From Bacteroidota bacterium (lineage in GTDB: Bacteria; Bacteroidota; Bacteroidia; Chitinophagales; Chitinophagaceae), in NCBI GenBank assembly GCA_005884665.1, contig VBAT01000014.1:104027-168026 (forward strand): 64,000 bases of DNA, written 5' to 3'. The position numbers and the translations under genes are program-made. The notes under the pieces were generated by a model. That model was given only the letters and a program-made list of their open reading frames with translations. It searched no databases and was not told the origin of the DNA. Numbering within the stretch: the first letter of the stretch is position 1; the number at the start of each line of letters is the position of its first letter. Positions 8,331 to 16,673 of this stretch are shown here, piece by piece.

Positions 8331-9173
8331 ATGAAAAGGATAGTTACTCTGTGCATAGGAATATGCACACTGATGACGGGTTTTGCTCAGACAGACAGTA
8401 CGAAAGCCGCACCCGACACCATTCAAGTAGGCAGCATGACCATAATTCGTGAAAAAGGAAGTCAGCCCGCCAAGGAAAGCCATCATAAAAATGCTTATAT
8501 CCCCCATAGGCATAATGACAGGCCTTCCAATATTAGCACCAATTGGTGGATCTTTGATTTCGGTTTTTCTAACTGGAACGATCAAACCAATCCTCATTCC
8601 CAGGCTGCAATTGATTTTGCAGGGGCGGCATATGCAAAAAACCCGGACTGGGCAAAATTGCTTTCAGGAAAATCACGCAATATCAATATCTGGCTGTTCA
8701 TGCAACGGCTTAATATGGTAAAACATGTTTTAAATCTTAAATATGGTGTGGGTATTGAGTGCAACAATTATTTCTACGACGATGTAAGAGTACGGTATAC
8801 AAAAAATCCTACAACTGTTGTCCTGGATTCAAATCTTACTTCAGCAAAAAAGAACAAGTTGGCAGTAGACTATCTCACTGTTCCCCTGATGTTGAACTTC
8901 AATTTTACGCCGGGTAAAAGACAAAGGACGCTTGGTTTTAGCGTTGGTGTAAGTGCTGGTTACCTCTACAGTGCACGTCAGAAAACGAAGACAGATGGAC
9001 AGGTTTCAAAAACGCACAGCGACTATGATATTGAACGCTGGAAGATCTCATATGTAGGCGAAATATTATTAGGCCCGGTAAAATTCTATGGAAGCTATGC
9101 CTTTAAGAATATGTGGGAAAAAGGATTGGATCAAACGCCTTATACCGTAGGTTTCCGACTCAGCACATGGTAA
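8331..9173 (+). CDS. outer-membrane beta-barrel protein
   Basis: 280 residues. A signal peptide ending near MTGFAQ (about residue 20) is followed by a polar segment and then a series of amphipathic strands with aromatic girdles (WWIFDFGFSNW, LGFSVGVSAGYLYS, FYGSYAFKNMW) ending in GFRLSTW, as expected for a small outer-membrane barrel (PorT/OMP_b-brl type). It follows the sigma/anti-sigma pair at a short distance and closes with a good terminator, so the three genes probably form one unit. Ligand or cargo unknown. Confidence 0.75.
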   Translation: MKRIVTLCIGICTLMTGFAQTDSTKAAPDTIQVGSMTIIREKGSQPAKESHHKNAYIPHRHNDRPSNISTNWWIFDFGFSNWNDQTNPHSQAAIDFAGAAYAKNPDWAKLLSGKSRNINIWLFMQRLNMVKHVLNLKYGVGIECNNYFYDDVRVRYTKNPTTVVLDSNLTSAKKNKLAVDYLTVPLMLNFNFTPGKRQRTLGFSVGVSAGYLYSARQKTKTDGQVSKTHSDYDIERWKISYVGEILLGPVKFYGSYAFKNMWEKGLDQTPYTVGFRLSTW

Positions 9174-9215
9174 AAACTCCTTTTATTTCTCAATAACAGT
9201 ATTTTAGTTTTCCAC

Positions 9216-9246
9216 ATCCCGTTGAAATTTTCAACGGGATTTTGCT
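9216..9246 (+). terminator. intrinsic terminator
   Basis: ATCCCGTTGA (9216-9225) pairs with TCAACGGGAT (9231-9240) and is followed by TTTGCTTTG. It ends the sigma factor / anti-sigma / beta-barrel unit. Confidence 0.8.
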
Positions 9247-9360
9247 TTGCGTCATTCCCGCTAATTGTGTAAAATTGTAAAGCCATCGTTAAAATAGTTT
9301 CCGCCTAAAAATAAAAAACTGTAGTAGCCCGTTTTGAATCCGGACGGATAACAAACAACT

Positions 9361-9933
9361 ATGAAACACGCAGTCGTACTCACTACCCTTTTACTGGGAA
9401 GCGGACTCCTGGTACTTAATACTTCATCCCCCTCCTCTAAAACCGGGATGAAAAGAGTTTCCAAAAGATTTAATGCAGGCGAAAGCCCGGCGGGCAATGT
9501 TTCCATCATAATCGATAAATCAGATTACGAACTAAGCGTATATGATAGTAAAGGTTGGTATGCTACTTACCAGGTTGTATTTGGTAACAATAGTCTTGAT
9601 GATAAAAAAGTAGCCGGCGATAAAAATACTCCCGAAGGCAGCTTCCGTATTCAAAATAAACGCGTGCACGATAAATGGGATCGCTACATGGGCATCGACT
9701 ATCCGACCCAGGAAAGCTGGGATAAATTCAAACAGCGCAAACAAAGAGGTGAAATACCCCAGAATGCAAGCATCGGTGGCGCTATTGGTATTCATGGTAC
9801 CTGGCCGCATGAAGATTTTGTCGTAGACAAATATCAAAACTGGACAATGGGATGTATTTCGATGAAATGTAGTGATGTGGAAGAAATATACAACTTCACT
9901 CCGGTAGGTACAAAAGTCACGATCCAAAAGTAA
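9361..9933 (+). CDS. L,D-transpeptidase (YkuD domain)
   Basis: 190 residues with an N-terminal signal or anchor (about 4-20). The YkuD catalytic pattern is clear: HGTWPHEDF with His145, then MGCISMKCSD with Cys165 as nucleophile. Upstream, DKNTPEGSFRI is the usual substrate-side strand. The expected role is cross-linking peptidoglycan stems or attaching proteins to them in the periplasm. The insert at about 115-135 is longer than in minimal YkuD proteins. It converges with the hydrolase gene 5 nt away. Confidence 0.85.
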   Translation: MKHAVVLTTLLLGSGLLVLNTSSPSSKTGMKRVSKRFNAGESPAGNVSIIIDKSDYELSVYDSKGWYATYQVVFGNNSLDDKKVAGDKNTPEGSFRIQNKRVHDKWDRYMGIDYPTQESWDKFKQRKQRGEIPQNASIGGAIGIHGTWPHEDFVVDKYQNWTMGCISMKCSDVEEIYNFTPVGTKVTIQK

Positions 9934-9938
9934 CCCGT

Positions 9939-10877
9939 TCAATCATTCAAAAAAGCTTTCACTTCCCTATTCCAGGTTGCAGGATCATGTTTCAAAAAAG
10001 AACCATGACCCGCATCATTATATGTTACCAATTTTTTATTGGTAGTACTGATCGCTTCATAGATCTCATTTGTTTCATATTGTAATACCAGTGGATCCCT
10101 GTTGCCATATTGCATTAGCACGGGACAATGGACATTCTTTGCATAATCCGGCGTCCTGAACCTCCAACCGGCAAATCCCTGTTCGACTCCTATCCAGAAA
10201 CTGGTCAGAAATCCAAAAGGCTGATCGGGAAAACCCGTCATGCGGGCCCTGCCTTCCAGGTGCGACTGTAAAGACAGGAAGGGCATTTCAACAATAACTC
10301 CCGAAGGATTCAACTGGTAGTCGGAAACAGCTTTTATAATCTCGACGGCCCCGAGGGAAGCTCCCCAGAGGAAAATTTTTTTTTCGCCGGTTTGAAGGAT
10401 ATGATCATAGGCCAGTTTGACTTCTTCGGCTTCCCTGTATCCCATCGTTGTCACCCTGCCGCCGCTGTTACCGTGATCACGTACATCTACCATCATCACG
10501 TTGTATCCAAAATTCCTGAAAGCTTCAGCTTCGTCAGCGATCAGTCCTTTGTGACCCATCAATCCATGAAATAATATGACAGTCCCTTTAAAGGAGCTGT
10601 CTGCCCTGCTATACCAGGCTTCGACAGCAATATTGTTTTTTGTTTTAAGGAGGACCGTTGAAACCGGGAATGATGGCTTTCCGGTCAACACCTTTCGATA
10701 CAAAGTGACGCCGGAGAATAACCTCCTCCAGGTATCGGGGCCAGGACTGCGTAAATGAGTCAGCTTATATGCATGGAGGGAAGCGCTGATATTGATGAGT
10801 ATGAACTGCGCCAATAATGCCCACAACGCCCAGTTCAACACAGACCGGTATCGCCTTTTCGTTTTTTTGACCTGCAT
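9939..10877 (-). CDS. membrane-anchored alpha/beta hydrolase
   Basis: 312 residues. An N-terminal membrane helix (about 14-34) follows a basic start. The hydrolase core shows LFHGLMGHKG (oxyanion side, 102-111), the nucleophile elbow WGASLGA with Ser174, the acid in GNRDPLV (Asp261) and the base in DAGHGSF (His291). The likely orientation puts the catalytic domain on the extracytoplasmic side. This belongs to the serine aminopeptidase/BAAT-like hydrolases; the substrate cannot be read from sequence. The start is ATG (ATGCAGGTC). Confidence 0.8.
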   Translation of the reverse strand: MQVKKTKRRYRSVLNWALWALLAQFILINISASLHAYKLTHLRSPGPDTWRRLFSGVTLYRKVLTGKPSFPVSTVLLKTKNNIAVEAWYSRADSSFKGTVILFHGLMGHKGLIADEAEAFRNFGYNVMMVDVRDHGNSGGRVTTMGYREAEEVKLAYDHILQTGEKKIFLWGASLGAVEIIKAVSDYQLNPSGVIVEMPFLSLQSHLEGRARMTGFPDQPFGFLTSFWIGVEQGFAGWRFRTPDYAKNVHCPVLMQYGNRDPLVLQYETNEIYEAISTTNKKLVTYNDAGHGSFLKHDPATWNREVKAFLND

Positions 10878-11042
10878 AAAGAGCGGTTGGAGTTTTCTAA
10901 GGGTTACCCATCAAAAATAATTTTTACCGGCCAAACGGCTTAATTTTTTTCTCTTTAAAAAATCAAAAAACGGTGTTGGGTACAATTTTTGAAGTTTTTC
11001 AGGCAGCAAAGCATTGTTCTACATTATTTCGAAAAACCTCTT

Positions 11043-11110
11043 AAAGCAGCTTATCCGGCTGCTTTATTTTTTTATTTAAACCTATGGGGTCTTAAAGACC
11101 TTATAGGTTT
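11043..11110. terminator. two adjacent hairpins downstream of acsA
   Basis: Hairpin 1: AAAGCAGC (11043-11050) / GCTGCTTT (11058-11065), followed on the plus strand by ATTTTTTTT. Hairpin 2: AAACCTAT...GGTCTT (11078-11093) pairs with AAGACC...ATAGGTTT (11095-11110), nearly 16 bp including G-T pairs. They lie just past the acsA stop codon (minus strand). The T-run of hairpin 1, however, faces the plus strand, where no gene is seen upstream. Confidence 0.65.
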
Positions 11111-11114
11111 AAAT

Positions 11115-13061
11115 TTAAATTTTTCCTTTCTTAATCTCTTCTACAACAGCCGGATCGAGGAGTGTCGTAGTATCTCCAAGGTTAGAGATCTCGCCTTCAG
11201 CTATTTTTCTTAAGATACGTCGCATGATCTTGCCGCTTCTTGTTTTGGGCAAACCTGGAACAAACTGGACCTTATCCGGCTTGGCTATAGGGCCTATCAC
11301 GCGACTGACTGTCTGTAATATATCTTTCCGGGTCAGGTCTTCGTCGCCATGTTTCGGTCCAAAAACGACGTAGGCATAGATGCCCTGTCCTTTTATATCG
11401 TGCGGATAACCAACAACGGCGCTTTCAACTACTCCTGCATGCATGTTGATCGCGTTTTCTACTTCCGCTGTACCTATCCGATGGCCGCTTACATTCAGTA
11501 CATCATCAACTCTTCCCGTGATCCTGTAATTCCCTTTTTCATCTTTCAAAGCTCCATCGCCGGTAAAGTATAAGTTCGGGTATGCTGCAAAATAATTTTG
11601 CCTGCACCGTTCATGATCACCCCAGGTCGTTCGTAATATGCCGGGCCATGGAAATTTTATACATAGATTTCCAGAAGCTATCAATTTCCCGTTTTCAGAA
11701 GGTGTAGGCAAAACCTCTTTTCCATTTTCATCAACAAGCAATGGCTGCACTCCCGGCAACGGCAGGCTGGCCCAACTGGGTATTGCCGGAGTTACTCCTG
11801 CAAGATTTGATATTAATGTTCCTCCGGTCTCTGTTTGCCACCAAGTATCCACGATCGGGCATTTTTTCTTTCCCACATTTTCATCATACCAGTGCCAGGC
11901 TTCTTCATTGATGGGTTCGCCAACTGTGCCGAGAATTTTTAAGGAAGAAAGATCTTTTCCTTTTAATGGCTCGAGTCCAAAGCCCATCAGGCTGCGGATA
12001 GCCGTCGGAGCCGTATAAAGAATATCCACTTTGTGCTTGTCAACGATGTCCCAAAATCTTCCGGCGTCAGGCCAGGTAGGAATTCCTTCAAACATGACGG
12101 AAGTGGCTCCGGCGCTCAATGGACCATAAACAATATAACTATGTCCGGTGATCCAGCCGATATCGGCTGTACAAAAATGAATGTCGCCGGGCTTGTACTG
12201 GAATACATTCACAAAAGTATAAGTCGTCCAAATCATATAACCAGCACAGGTATGTACCACTCCTTTTGGTTTGCCTGTGCTGCCAGACGTATATAATATA
12301 AATAAGGGATCTTCTGCATCCATCTCTTCCGCGGAAAATGAAACAATGCCATCTTTTTCCACTTGTGTTTCCGCGTATTCCATCTCGTCTTCCCACCATA
12401 CATCTCTTCCCTTGATCATGGATACCGGCGTTCTGGTTCTTGTATAAACGATGACGCGCTTAACTGTTTTATTACCGATCAAGGCATCATCAATCACGCT
12501 TTTTAAAGGGATGTCTTTTCCGCCGCGGAAGGCCCCATCGCAGGTCACAATATATTCAGCCTTTGCATCGTCCAGCCTGTCGGCTATGCTTTGGGCGGAG
12601 AAACCGCCGAAAATAACACTATGGATAGCGCCTATTCGTGCGCATCCCAAAACGGCATAAGCTAACTCGGGTATCATACCCATATAAATACAAACACGGT
12701 CGCCCTTCTTTACCCCATTGTTCTTTAATACCTGTGCAAACTGGCAAACCCTTTTATGCAGGCGGTTGTAAGTAACTACCCTCACGCGGTCATCGGGGCT
12801 ATTAGGTTCCCAGATGAAGGCCGGCTTGTCGCCCAGTGTTTCGAGGTGGCGATCGATACAATTCTCTGTAATATTAAGTTTGCCGCCTTTGAACCATTCT
12901 ATCTTCGGTTCCGTAAAATTCCATTCAAGAACTTTGTTCCATTTTTTTCTCCATTTAAAATTCTCTGCAACCGATGCCCAGAATGCCTCAGGTTCATCAA
13001 CACTTGCCTTGTAGGCTTTTTCATATTGCTCCATACTGCGTACCTGGAAAGGATATGACAT
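11115..13061 (-). CDS. acsA: acetyl-CoA synthetase (AMP-forming)
   Basis: 648 residues, the normal full length. It activates acetate to acetyl-AMP and then acetyl-CoA in the cytoplasm. Visible features are the AMP-binding P-loop YTSGSTGKPKGVVH (about 265), TWWQTETGG (about 410), YFTGDGALKDEKGNYRITGR and the C-terminal PKTRSGKIMRR. The Lys of that last motif (near 611) is the residue acetylated by Pat-type enzymes in this family. It is transcribed alone, with a repeat element behind its promoter region and hairpins after its stop. Confidence 0.95.
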   Translation of the reverse strand: MSYPFQVRSMEQYEKAYKASVDEPEAFWASVAENFKWRKKWNKVLEWNFTEPKIEWFKGGKLNITENCIDRHLETLGDKPAFIWEPNSPDDRVRVVTYNRLHKRVCQFAQVLKNNGVKKGDRVCIYMGMIPELAYAVLGCARIGAIHSVIFGGFSAQSIADRLDDAKAEYIVTCDGAFRGGKDIPLKSVIDDALIGNKTVKRVIVYTRTRTPVSMIKGRDVWWEDEMEYAETQVEKDGIVSFSAEEMDAEDPLFILYTSGSTGKPKGVVHTCAGYMIWTTYTFVNVFQYKPGDIHFCTADIGWITGHSYIVYGPLSAGATSVMFEGIPTWPDAGRFWDIVDKHKVDILYTAPTAIRSLMGFGLEPLKGKDLSSLKILGTVGEPINEEAWHWYDENVGKKKCPIVDTWWQTETGGTLISNLAGVTPAIPSWASLPLPGVQPLLVDENGKEVLPTPSENGKLIASGNLCIKFPWPGILRTTWGDHERCRQNYFAAYPNLYFTGDGALKDEKGNYRITGRVDDVLNVSGHRIGTAEVENAINMHAGVVESAVVGYPHDIKGQGIYAYVVFGPKHGDEDLTRKDILQTVSRVIGPIAKPDKVQFVPGLPKTRSGKIMRRILRKIAEGEISNLGDTTTLLDPAVVEEIKKGKI

Positions 13062-13084
13062 ACTCGTGCTTTTGGGACGCTAAA

Positions 13085-13440
13085 AGTAAGAACCAAGAGC
13101 CAAATGACAAGAACCAAATAAATCCGAAATAAGAAATTTAAAATTCGAAAATTTGTCAGAATCTTCCGGCTACATATTTTGGCCCTGGATTTCTTTCTTT
13201 CACCGTGTTGATGAATTGAGTCTTCGAAAAAGCAGCCAGAACCAAAAAATCCGAAGGGCCCCTACGGCTATCAGGGAAGAAATCCGAAAATGAAGGTCAG
13301 GAAGCATCGTTCGATAAAACCGAGGAATTGAAAAGGATGAAAGCATAAAAACTTAAATAAAAAATCCTGAATGATCGATGGCCTTTTCGATTTTCGAGTT
13401 TAAAAATTCGAATTTATTTGGCTCCTGGTTCTTGTTATTT
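13085..13440. repeat. MITE-like element, copy A (AAGAACCAAATAAAT family)
   Basis: This intergenic stretch is bounded by imperfect inverted repeats: CAAGAACCAAATAAATCCGA near 13109-13128 and its complement near 13412-13436. No coding capacity is seen inside. Its interior (CTTCCGGCTACATATTTTGG and later CCTGAATGATCGATG) matches the reverse complement of the element at 35577-35870, so these are two copies of one non-coding repeat. It fills the acsA-MFS intergenic region. Confidence 0.75.
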
Positions 13441-13498
13441 ACTACCTGCTCTCACAACTTCGTGCTTTAAAATCCAAATCTATTCGTATTTTAATTGC

Positions 13499-15088
13499 AT
13501 GAATGACTCTTTTAATATTCGCAAGGTCATCGCAGCTTCTTCAGTAGGTACGATGATCGAATGGTATGATTTCTACATTTTCGGGATGCTTGCCAAAACC
13601 ATTTCCACGCAATTTTTTCCGGGGACTAATCCGACAGCTGCTTTGCTGAGTACGTTGGCTGTTTTTGCCGCCGGCTTTATAGTAAGACCATTCGGTGCAT
13701 TGGTGTTTGGGCGACTGGGTGATCTTATTGGAAGGAAATATACTTTCCTGCTGACATTAGTATTGATGGGAGGCTCTACTTTCCTAATCGGGCTTGTACC
13801 AAGCTATAAAGCTATCGGTATCGCCGCTCCTTTGCTTGTATTGGCACTCCGGTTGATCCAGGGTCTTGCGTTAGGAGGTGAATACGGGGGAGCAGCTACT
13901 TATGTCGCCGAACATGCTCCCGCAGGTAAAAGAGGTTATTATACGAGCTGGATACAAACGACGGCAACATTAGGTTTGTTTGTTGCACTCGGGGTGATCA
14001 TGGCAGTGAAATTAAATATGCCCGACTCAGAGTTCAATGCCGAATGGGGTGGCTGGAGATACCCGTTCTGGATCTCTATTATTTTAGTCATCATATCGGT
14101 GTATATCAGGTTAAAAATGAAAGAATCACCTTTATTCGCCCGGTTGAAAACGGAAGGAAAGACCTCTTCAAATCCTTTAAAAGAAAGTTTTGGCCGCAAA
14201 GCAAATTTTAAGATGGTCTTGCTGGCTCTATTCGGAGCTGTTATGGGACAGGGAGTGATCTGGTATACCGGGCAGTTCTACGCACAGAGTTTCCTGGAGA
14301 ATACATGCAAACTTGAATTTGAACAAAGCCGAACGATCATGCTATGGGCGATCGCATTTGGTACTCCTTTCTTCTTGTTTTTTGGATGGTTGAGCGATAA
14401 GATTGGGAGAAAATGGATCATGATGGCGGGCATGCTGCTGGGAGTTGTTTGTTACCGTCCAATTTTTAAAACGTTTCTGGATGATACGAATGTAAAAGAA
14501 TGGATAAAATCTGATAGGGATTTAGTACTCAATGGAGACAAAAAGGTTAAAATGGATTCAATCATTAAAAAAGACACTCTGAAACTAATAGTGACCAGCG
14601 AGAGTCGCTGGAACTATAAGCGTACTGGCTTCACTGAAAAGAATGATGACACGTTGGGATTCATCGGGGAGAGTTGGACGGTTCATCCGCCGCTTAGCTC
14701 CCTGGCCGAAAATTCAGGGGCCAGGAGTTTTAAAAGAACAGCTTCGCCTGTTTATTCAAACGTACACCTGTCTTCCGGGTTGTACTGGAAATTTGTTTTC
14801 CTCGTTTGGATAATGGTGATGCTGGTGACAATGGTCTACGGCCCTATCGCCGCATTCCTGGTAGAAATGTTTCCGACAAAGATCCGTTACACTTCTATGT
14901 CGCTACCATACCATATCGGCAATGGAGTGTTTGGAGGGCTTGTTCCTTTTATCGGCCTGTTATTGACAACGATGTATAAAAAAGACCCATTGGTTGGGCT
15001 TTGGTATCCAATTGGCGTAGCGGCCTTGTGTTTCATCATAGGCACGATTTATCTTAAAAACAAAATTGACAAAGATGTGACCGATTAA
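13499..15088 (+). CDS. MFS transporter, metabolite:H+ symporter (MHS) family
   Basis: 529 residues from ATG 13499; the longer open frame upstream runs through the repeat element and was not used. The opening SSVGTMIEWYDFYIFG and FGRLGDLIGRKY are MHS/ProP/ShiA signatures, and GWLSDKIGRKW repeats the MFS loop motif in the second half. An extra hydrophilic stretch of about 100 residues (roughly 324-433) lies between helices of the C-terminal half, longer than in ProP. The substrate is probably an organic acid or osmolyte, not determinable here. It is followed by the small DUF6814-like gene. Confidence 0.88.
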   Translation: MNDSFNIRKVIAASSVGTMIEWYDFYIFGMLAKTISTQFFPGTNPTAALLSTLAVFAAGFIVRPFGALVFGRLGDLIGRKYTFLLTLVLMGGSTFLIGLVPSYKAIGIAAPLLVLALRLIQGLALGGEYGGAATYVAEHAPAGKRGYYTSWIQTTATLGLFVALGVIMAVKLNMPDSEFNAEWGGWRYPFWISIILVIISVYIRLKMKESPLFARLKTEGKTSSNPLKESFGRKANFKMVLLALFGAVMGQGVIWYTGQFYAQSFLENTCKLEFEQSRTIMLWAIAFGTPFFLFFGWLSDKIGRKWIMMAGMLLGVVCYRPIFKTFLDDTNVKEWIKSDRDLVLNGDKKVKMDSIIKKDTLKLIVTSESRWNYKRTGFTEKNDDTLGFIGESWTVHPPLSSLAENSGARSFKRTASPVYSNVHLSSGLYWKFVFLVWIMVMLVTMVYGPIAAFLVEMFPTKIRYTSMSLPYHIGNGVFGGLVPFIGLLLTTMYKKDPLVGLWYPIGVAALCFIIGTIYLKNKIDKDVTD

Positions 15089-15110
15089 TAAGGTCATTTA
15101 AAATAATATT

Positions 15111-15356
15111 ATGAAGCAGGTAAAAAGATATTTAGGCATCGTTTGGATCCTTCTCGCTCCCACAGTGATCTATTTCTTACTCAGCAGTGCGATCGAACAT
15201 ATTGATTCAAAGAAAAAGGACCCGATCAATGATCCCGTCATATGGATCATTATCCTGGCGATATTTACTCCTATCACTATCGGGTTGATGATATTCGGCT
15301 GGTATGCCCTAAAAGGAGAATACAATCGTTTGCCTGAAAATTCGAAGGATAGCTAG
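15111..15356 (+). CDS. small two-helix membrane protein (DUF6814-like)
   Basis: 81 residues. Helix 1 is YLGIVWILLAPTVIYFLLSS; a charged loop (HIDSKKKDPINDP) and helix 2 (about 43-65) follow, then WYALKGEYNRLP. This pattern matches the small DUF6814 proteins that I recall being encoded next to MHS transporters in Bacteroidota. Here it starts 22 nt after the transporter stop, consistent with an accessory subunit. Function inferred from context only. Confidence 0.7.
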   Translation: MKQVKRYLGIVWILLAPTVIYFLLSSAIEHIDSKKKDPINDPVIWIIILAIFTPITIGLMIFGWYALKGEYNRLPENSKDS

Positions 15357-15357
15357 T

Positions 15358-15401
15358 GGTCAGGCCACTAGAGTGGCCTGACCGCTCATTCTCGCCTTTT
15401 T
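15358..15401 (+). terminator. intrinsic terminator
   Basis: GGTCAGGCCAC (15358-15368) pairs with GTGGCCTGACC (15373-15383) around TAGA, with a T-run at about 15397-15401. It starts directly after the stop codon of the DUF6814-like gene. Confidence 0.75.
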
Positions 15402-15422
15402 GGACTATTTTTACAGCCCGTA

Positions 15423-15794
15423 ATGAAGCGTAACAAACAAATATTTCGCCCCGAACATAAAGTAACAGCCATTTTTATGGTGATTACGCTTCTATGGCTT
15501 ACCATTAGCACACCGTTTATCTATGCTGCATCGCAACAACAGCAGCAGACCTGTGCCAGTAATACGGCTGCCGATGAAGAATCTCCTCCTGATGAAACCA
15601 ATCCATTCGGTAACACCACTGAAGAAAAAGCTGAATCCGCATCCAACAGCATATCCGAGTACCTTCATCATATGCACGAATTGGTTCATCCCATTGGCTC
15701 ATTACATAAACATAACAGTTCCCACAATGTAGATGTTTATGTTGCTTTCCACGGCGAACTATTAACGCCTCCTCCCAATTTCATCCTTTCCTGA
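15423..15794 (+). CDS. hypothetical single-TM protein with His-rich tail
   Basis: 123 residues. One hydrophobic segment (about 14-35, ending at IYAAS) may be a signal peptide or anchor. A Gln run and an acidic Pro/Glu region follow, then a tail rich in His (YLHHMHELVHPIGSLHKHNS). The His pattern could bind metal, but nothing proves it. It lies just upstream of the carbonic anhydrase / SulP genes on the same strand, separated by a structured intergenic region. I do not recognise the family. Confidence 0.65.
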   Translation: MKRNKQIFRPEHKVTAIFMVITLLWLTISTPFIYAASQQQQQTCASNTAADEESPPDETNPFGNTTEEKAESASNSISEYLHHMHELVHPIGSLHKHNSSHNVDVYVAFHGELLTPPPNFILS

Positions 15795-15797
15795 TCT

Positions 15798-15885
15798 TCT
15801 TACGGCTAACTCATGGTCACTGTTCAATCCAACGATTGGACCATATATTATTTCATATGCTTCATTGACGTATGTGGCCGTAAGA
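15798..15885 (+). promoter_or_regulatory. nested inverted repeats in the carbonic anhydrase leader
   Basis: An outer stem TCTTACGGC (15798-15806) / GCCGTAAGA (15877-15885) encloses ATGGTC (15813-15818) / GACCAT (15839-15844) and an inner CAATC (15825-15829) / GATTG (15834-15838). No T-run follows, so it is not a plain terminator. It may be a structured 5' leader for the gene at 15936. Base pairing is read from sequence; any role is inferred. Confidence 0.45.
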
Positions 15886-15935
15886 GCGTATTAAAAATCT
15901 TAAGCTTTTTTTTTACAACTCTTAATTGAACAAGG

Positions 15936-16598
15936 ATGAAAACACATACAAAAGAATTCCAGGAGCACATGACTCCTGAACAGGCCTTTGAAGTATTGGT
16001 AGAAGGCAATAAAAGATTTATCAATAACCTGAAAGTAAACCGTAACCTCCAGCAACAATTACACGACACCCAGCATGGCCAGTATCCTTTTGCCGTTGCA
16101 TTGAGTTGTATGGATAGCCGCACCTCGGTCGAACTGATCTTCGACCAGGGACTGGGAGATATTTTCAGTATTCGTGTGGCGGGCAATATTGTCAACGACG
16201 ATATCGTGGGCAGTATGGAATATGCCTGCCAGGTTGCAGGCTCTAAATTGATCGTTGTCCTGGGACATACCAAATGCGGAGCCATCACCGGTGCCTGTGA
16301 TAGCGTTGAGATGGGAAATCTTACCGGCCTGCTGGAGAAAATAAAACCTTCCATTGAAAAAACAAGACAACATAACGATCCGGGAGACGCTCGTCCGGAC
16401 ATTGAAAAAGTAGCATCGATAAATGTGCTTCACAGCATAGAAGAGATCCTGGAAAGAAGCTCTATCCTGCGTGCCCTTTTGCGCGAAGGGAAGATCGGTA
16501 TTGCCGGCGGCATGTACAGTATCGAAAATGGAAGAGCTCATTTTATCGAAAAAATGTTTGCCGAACCACAACTGGAAAATGCGCGGCGAACGGCTTAA
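15936..16598 (+). CDS. beta-carbonic anhydrase
   Basis: 220 residues. It catalyses CO2/HCO3- interconversion. The zinc site of beta-class enzymes is complete: Cys58-Met-Asp60-Ser-Arg62 and His111-Thr-Lys-Cys114. It has no signal peptide, so it acts in the cytoplasm. It is followed after 75 nt by a SulP transporter gene and then by a second carbonic anhydrase, which suggests a bicarbonate uptake or pH-balance unit. Confidence 0.9.
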   Translation: MKTHTKEFQEHMTPEQAFEVLVEGNKRFINNLKVNRNLQQQLHDTQHGQYPFAVALSCMDSRTSVELIFDQGLGDIFSIRVAGNIVNDDIVGSMEYACQVAGSKLIVVLGHTKCGAITGACDSVEMGNLTGLLEKIKPSIEKTRQHNDPGDARPDIEKVASINVLHSIEEILERSSILRALLREGKIGIAGGMYSIENGRAHFIEKMFAEPQLENARRTA

Positions 16599-16673
16599 AC
16601 ATTTACCAGGATCAAATCACTCCTGATCATGAAACAGGTTAAGATCAACAATCTTCAAATTAAATTTTTTACA

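Noticed and set aside
10989-11213. 74-residue plus-strand ORF
   Set aside because: It runs through two hairpins and the antisense of acsA, with no start signal and low-complexity composition.
13418-13498. Longer start for the MHS transporter
   Set aside because: The extra 27 residues come from the end of the repeat element and do not resemble an MHS N-terminus. ATG 13499 gives the normal start.
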